Assembly (NCBI RefSeq): GCF_013343715.1
Contig: NZ_JABUNR010000011.1
Coordinates: forward strand, 1-64,000
DNA length: 64,000 nt
Source: Mesobacillus harenae
Lineage (GTDB): Bacteria; Bacillota; Bacilli; Bacillales; Cytobacillaceae
Direction: 5' to 3'
In this document: piece by piece, positions 60,634 through 64,000 of the stretch
Numbering within the stretch: position 1 is the stretch's first letter
Layout: every line of letters starts with the position of its first letter
The notes under the pieces: model-generated
Told to the model about the DNA's origin: nothing
Seen by the model: only the letters and a program-made list of their open reading frames with translations
The model's database searches: none
Translations under genes and position numbers: made by a program

Positions 60634-61716
60634 TTACCATAAAACATCTGCTAGATTTCCGTCAAACAAATTTGTATCAATATTACATGCTTGGGCATCG
60701 ATCCCGTATTGCCAGCCTCCGATGAGTGCATTTTCAGGAGCATTTGGCTGGTATTCAGGGGTATTCGATTCAGTGGTGATTCCCACATTGGGTGCTGCTG
60801 TCCAAATGTATGTGTTTTCTTGAATATCCGAGTTATTCTCCGCCGCTCGTTCAAAGGCACTGTATAATGCTCTTTCTTCATCAAAAATTCCGTAAATCCC
60901 AGGTATAAATCCTGAAGCATTTATACCTTCGTACCATCCTCTGATAAACTCAGAGTCTACCGGAAAACTGGGCTCTATATCAGCAAATATGGCAACACCA
61001 TCTGGAATTCCCAGGTCATTAGCCAACTGGATAGCTTCTTCTGCTTCAGTTTGGCCGTTCTCGAAACCAGTTGCATCAGTAAAGTGATTCCAGATAACTA
61101 GAATTTTAATATCATTCGAGTGAATCAACTCTGCTTCTTCAGCAGTTAATCCAGCAGAAACACCGTCCTTGTCGCCTAAATACCGTCCCCAAATTTCCGG
61201 TGTGCCGAAGTTGTTTCTTACACATGAAAGCAAGTCATTCGTGGTAAGACTTGCTGAATCTACGCCCCAAACAATTTCGTCTTCATTATTCGAACTTGAA
61301 TCATCACTATCTTCATTGCCATTACCATTGTTTCCATTATTGGTCTCGCCGTTGCCGTCTTCAGCATTCGACTCGGGCTTCCCGTCTACGTTATTATTAA
61401 TAGTATTTGTTACATTTACGTCAACAGTGACCTCGATATTATTTGATACATTGTTTTCAATCTGATTATTATCACTGCTGTTAAGCTTATTATCAATTGA
61501 GTTTTCGATATCAGCTTGATCGCCATTCACATTATTCTCGACATTATTAATGACATCACTGTCTGAGTCTGTTCCACTATTACTCCCATGATTTTCATAC
61601 GTTGTTTTATCTGAGGCTGGGTTGGAATTATAAGAAATGAGGAAACAGGCGAATAAAGAAACAACTACAGCAATCAATGCTGTAATGAATAAAGGCATCA
61701 GTTTGTTTGCATCCAT
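60634..61716 (-). CDS. Membrane-anchored DUF1906 (glycoside-hydrolase-like) protein
   Basis: 360-residue surface protein in three parts. Residues about 8-29 (LFITALIAVVVSLFACFLISY) form an N-terminal membrane anchor. About 30-147 is a low-complexity linker very rich in Asn, Asp, Ser and Glu, including VTVDVNVTNTINNNVDG. From about 149 to the end is a TIM-barrel domain of the DUF1906/Rv2525c type, opening VWGVDSASLTTNDLLSCV and with VAIFADIEPSFPVDSEFIRGWYEG, where D and E are likely active-site residues. A cell-wall glycan role is inferred. Start ATG 61716 behind AAGGAGGGTTGTTAT. Confidence 0.82.
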   Translation of the reverse strand: MDANKLMPLFITALIAVVVSLFACFLISYNSNPASDKTTYENHGSNSGTDSDSDVINNVENNVNGDQADIENSIDNKLNSSDNNQIENNVSNNIEVTVDVNVTNTINNNVDGKPESNAEDGNGETNNGNNGNGNEDSDDSSSNNEDEIVWGVDSASLTTNDLLSCVRNNFGTPEIWGRYLGDKDGVSAGLTAEEAELIHSNDIKILVIWNHFTDATGFENGQTEAEEAIQLANDLGIPDGVAIFADIEPSFPVDSEFIRGWYEGINASGFIPGIYGIFDEERALYSAFERAAENNSDIQENTYIWTAAPNVGITTESNTPEYQPNAPENALIGGWQYGIDAQACNIDTNLFDGNLADVLW

Positions 61717-61957
61717 ATAACAACCCTCCTTATCATTTATTGCATCTTATGCAAGGAGAGGGTTATCTGTTTTTGTACAGTGATAATTGGAAAATCAGCC
61801 TGGGTTACATTGGCGAGGGGGAGGTTGGCGAGAAGAAGAGGCTTTGCACAAACCTATTTACAAACATTCACTAAATCGAAAATTAAAAGAGCTGTTGATT
61901 TCGCATTTTGGAAATCACGACTCTTTTTTTTATATCACGCAGTTAAGGATTCTGTTC
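61717..61957. other. Region between the DUF1906 gene and the dbpA terminator
   Basis: No gene is supported. A hairpin at 61885-61927 (AAAAGAG ... TGATTTC / GAAATCA ... CTCTTTT, then T) looks like a terminator on the plus strand, although no plus-strand gene leads into it; it may mark a lost gene. Confidence 0.45.
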
Positions 61958-61997
61958 AAAAAAAAAAAGCTGATTATGTTGATCACATAATCAGCTT
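61958..61997 (-). terminator. Terminator of dbpA
   Basis: On the minus strand AAGCTGATTATG pairs with CATAATCAGCTT around TGATCAA, followed by about eleven T. It lies 7 bp after the dbpA stop. Confidence 0.93.
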
Positions 61998-62003
61998 GTC
62001 ACG

Positions 62004-63449
62004 TTATTTAAGGGCCTTGCTTACCTTCAGTTTCTTTCCTTTAATGGTAGTGTTCTCCATTGCCTGTAAAACTAAAGAACCTTTGCCATTCAAGATATCA
62101 ACATACGACATAGTATCCTGGACAGTGATAATGCCAATATCTTCTGCTGCTACTCCAGGTATTTTCGCAATTGTTCCGACAAAATCTACAGCACGGATTT
62201 TTTTCTTTTTACCGCCGCTGAAGTGGAGCTTCATAATATCCTGGTTGATCCGGGCGGTTTTGTTATTTTTAACGATCCTCCGGCCGCCAATCTTCTCTTC
62301 GAAAGCTGCTCTTCCGCTTGCAACTTCCTGTGGAGTGGGGGCTTCATCTCGAGGAATCTCAAAACCGATATATCTCTCAATAGCTTTCACGAATTTTCCT
62401 TCATAAGGAGTAGCAAACGTAATAGCCTTTCCTTTATTGCCAGCTCTTCCTGTACGTCCTGTTCGGTGGACATAACCTTCTTTTTCCATTGGGACGTCAT
62501 AATTGATGACAAGCGTCACATTATCAATATCGATGCCTCGGGCAGCAACATCAGTTGCAACCAAGTAACGGAAATTGCCTATTTTGAATCCGTCCATTAC
62601 AGCAAACCGATCTTCCTGCTCTAGTCCTCCATGGAGCTTCTCGCATGAATAGTTAGAACGGTCCAATTCAGTGAAAACTGAATCTACATGCTCCTTTGTT
62701 CTGCAGAATATGATGCAGCTATCTGGGTTTTCAACAACGGTCACATCTTTAAGAAGCGATATTTTTTGGTCTTCCTTCACTTCAATTAAACTGTGTTCTA
62801 TAGTATCTGTTGTCATACCTGAAGATGCTATCTCGATATTAACAGGATCTTTCATATATTTATGACAAAGGTTTTCGACGTCTTTAGGCAAGGTAGCCGA
62901 AAAGACCATCGTTACTCGGTCTGCTGGCAGCTTTTTAATAATCGCTTCTACCTCGTCAATGAATCCCATATTGAGCATTTCATCTGCTTCATCAATAATA
63001 AGGTACTTAACCTGGTCCAAAAAGAGGGTTTCCCTTTCAATATGGTCCATGACCCGTCCTGGTGTACCAACTACAACATGCGTTTTTTGTTTTAATTCTT
63101 CTCTTTGTTTTGAAAATGGTTCTTTCCCATAAACAGCCATTGCTTTAATCCGTTTAAATCGTCCAATATTCGTTATGTCTTCTCGAACCTGAACGGCAAG
63201 CTCTCTAGTTGGAGTTAAAATTAATGCCTGTGGCAGTTTTTCCTCCCATTCGATCATTTCACAAATCGGGATGCCGAAGGACGCAGTCTTGCCGCTGCCT
63301 GTTTGGGACTTGACGACAAGATCTTGATTTTCTAATGCTTTTGGGATTACTTCAACTTGGACTTCTGTAGGGTTTTTGTATTTTAACACATCAAGTGCTC
63401 TGGTAATTTCCTCACTTAAATGATAATTATCAAAACTAGTTTCACTCAT
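62004..63449 (-). CDS. dbpA: ATP-dependent RNA helicase DbpA
   Basis: DEAD-box helicase (481 aa) for large-subunit ribosome assembly. Motifs in order: [17 protein letters not shown] (I, about residue 48), PTRELAVQ (Ia), TPGRVMDH (Ib), [12 protein letters not shown] (II), FSATLP (III), [14 protein letters not shown] (V) and [10 protein letters not shown] (VI). The C-terminal 75 residues ([39 protein letters not shown] in parts) are the DbpA RNA-binding domain known to recognise hairpin 92 of 23S rRNA, as in B. subtilis YxiN. Start ATG 63449 with AGAGGTTAAAAC. Alone in its transcript. Confidence 0.96.
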   Translation of the reverse strand: MSETSFDNYHLSEEITRALDVLKYKNPTEVQVEVIPKALENQDLVVKSQTGSGKTASFGIPICEMIEWEEKLPQALILTPTRELAVQVREDITNIGRFKRIKAMAVYGKEPFSKQREELKQKTHVVVGTPGRVMDHIERETLFLDQVKYLIIDEADEMLNMGFIDEVEAIIKKLPADRVTMVFSATLPKDVENLCHKYMKDPVNIEIASSGMTTDTIEHSLIEVKEDQKISLLKDVTVVENPDSCIIFCRTKEHVDSVFTELDRSNYSCEKLHGGLEQEDRFAVMDGFKIGNFRYLVATDVAARGIDIDNVTLVINYDVPMEKEGYVHRTGRTGRAGNKGKAITFATPYEGKFVKAIERYIGFEIPRDEAPTPQEVASGRAAFEEKIGGRRIVKNNKTARINQDIMKLHFSGGKKKKIRAVDFVGTIAKIPGVAAEDIGIITVQDTMSYVDILNGKGSLVLQAMENTTIKGKKLKVSKALK

Positions 63450-64000
63450 GTTTTAACCTCTTTTTTTGTATTATTCGCCTTACATATAGGATTCTCTCCA
63501 AAAAAGTATCATATGCATTTAACTGAACATGATTCATTATACTTGAATTAATAGGGGTAGCGGCTTTTATTTAAAAATTAATCCGCGGATCCTAATTCTA
63601 GGGGACTTATTATTGCTAAAATACTTTTTAAAATCCAGATTATAGTCCGGTTTGTAGCAGATCTACTTTAGAATTATTATCGTTTTGGAATAAAATCGAT
63701 TTTTTTGGAATATATTGAGTTTTTTGGAATAAAATCGGTTTTCCTCTGGAATATATTGAGTTTTTTTGGAATAAAATCAATTTTTTTGGGAATATATATA
63801 TTTTTTGAACAAAGCTGGTATGAAAAATCTAAGGATAGGCAGAACTTTTAAGCAAGAATGATATAGGAATAGTGCTTTTGGTATTGAAAAAGGTATTTCT
63901 TTATAGTTCTAGCAAGAAGAATGCCATAAAATCATCCGGCACAGCCCAAAATTGAGGGGAATATCCTTATAAAGGCCCAAGTTACTTAGGGGAAGAGCAG
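63450..64000. other. AT-rich end of the window, no supported gene
   Basis: 550 bp upstream of dbpA that hold its promoter region, the T-tract array at 63687-63809 and then sequence in which I recognise nothing. Confidence 0.55.
63687..63809. repeat. T-tract array: six GGAATA units at about 20-bp spacing
   Basis: GGAATA followed by a T-run starts at 63687, 63707, 63726, 63748, 63768 and 63789. Two unit types alternate: GGAATAAAATCGATTTT-like (units 1, 3, 5) and GGAATATATTGAGTTTT-like (units 2, 4), with the last unit a looser GGAATATATATATTTTTT. This gives a ~41-bp higher-order repeat copied nearly three times. T-tracts in near-phase with the helix should bend the DNA. Confidence 0.75.

Noticed and set aside
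61780..62406. Plus-strand open frame of 208 codons opposite dbpA
   Set aside because: It is mainly the reverse of dbpA, has odd composition and no ribosome binding site.
63687..63809. CRISPR array or replication origin iterons
   Set aside because: Units of about 20 bp with no unique spacers, no cas or rep gene nearby, and no DnaA-box series.

Overview
The window is a stretch of chromosome from a low-GC, Gram-positive, spore-former-like member of the Bacillaceae. The evidence is the Bacillus-type 5S rRNA, the strong AGGAGG-type ribosome binding sites with frequent TTG/GTG starts, the twelve-gene purEKBCSQLFMNHD operon with a PurR operator and a guanine riboswitch, and a gene order (yebE-yebG-pur-yerA-yerB-yerC-pcrB-pcrA-ligA-camS ... 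putP/opuE-gatCAB ... dgkB-rlmCD) that follows the Bacillus subtilis chromosome. The species cannot be named from the sequence alone.

Layout. 1-175: the end of an rRNA operon (5S plus terminator), then about 1.1 kb without a supported gene but with three evenly spaced palindromes. 1275-2008: two small conserved genes. 2009-15258: the purine operon with its full control region. 15097-19084: two small minus-strand membrane-protein genes, then yerA, yerB, yerC. 19284-25748: pcrB, the pcrA helicase, ligA and camS. 25878-27510: rocA. 27776-35053: a glycerol-phosphate region containing an ABC transporter, a HAD phosphatase, the antiterminator glpP and glpD. 35384-38869: a proline-type symporter behind two tandem operators, a block of dispersed repeats, and isocitrate lyase. 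38955-43002: yueI and gatCAB. 43215-46700: an alkyltransferase-like protein, plsY, and a sigma/anti-sigma/membrane-protein operon. 47086-51781: dgkB, pncA-pncB (NAD salvage) and rlmCD. 51913-58582: a DUF1456 protein, selO, an SDR, a Gfo/Idh/MocA oxidoreductase and a sodium symporter with a small partner, several of these units closed by near-copies of one terminator. 58584-64000: treA under a TreR-type operator, a DUF1906 cell-surface protein and the DbpA helicase, ending in an array of T-tracts spaced about 20 bp apart.

How genes work together. The pur genes make IMP from PRPP and are switched at initiation (PurBoxes) and by transcription attenuation (riboswitch). The best candidate for an undescribed system is the ABC transporter operon at 27936-32622. 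Its leader carries the same box (AGAGAC, two bases, AGAGATGAA, two bases, CC) that sits at the foot of the terminator in front of glpD. The only antiterminator gene in view, glpP, lies between the two. I infer that the transporter, which belongs to the FbpA/AfuA-type family but shows no tandem-tyrosine iron site, imports glycerol-3-phosphate or a related phosphorylated glycerol as part of the GlpP regulon, with the HAD protein acting on the imported compound.

Other notable structures: a 49-bp pair of IS3-like ends with a 3-bp duplication sitting in the loop of the treA terminator; a sigma-factor gene whose only sensible start is ATT; a minus-strand small membrane protein gene overlapping the end of purD; and a TreR-type operator that lies within a promoter spacer.
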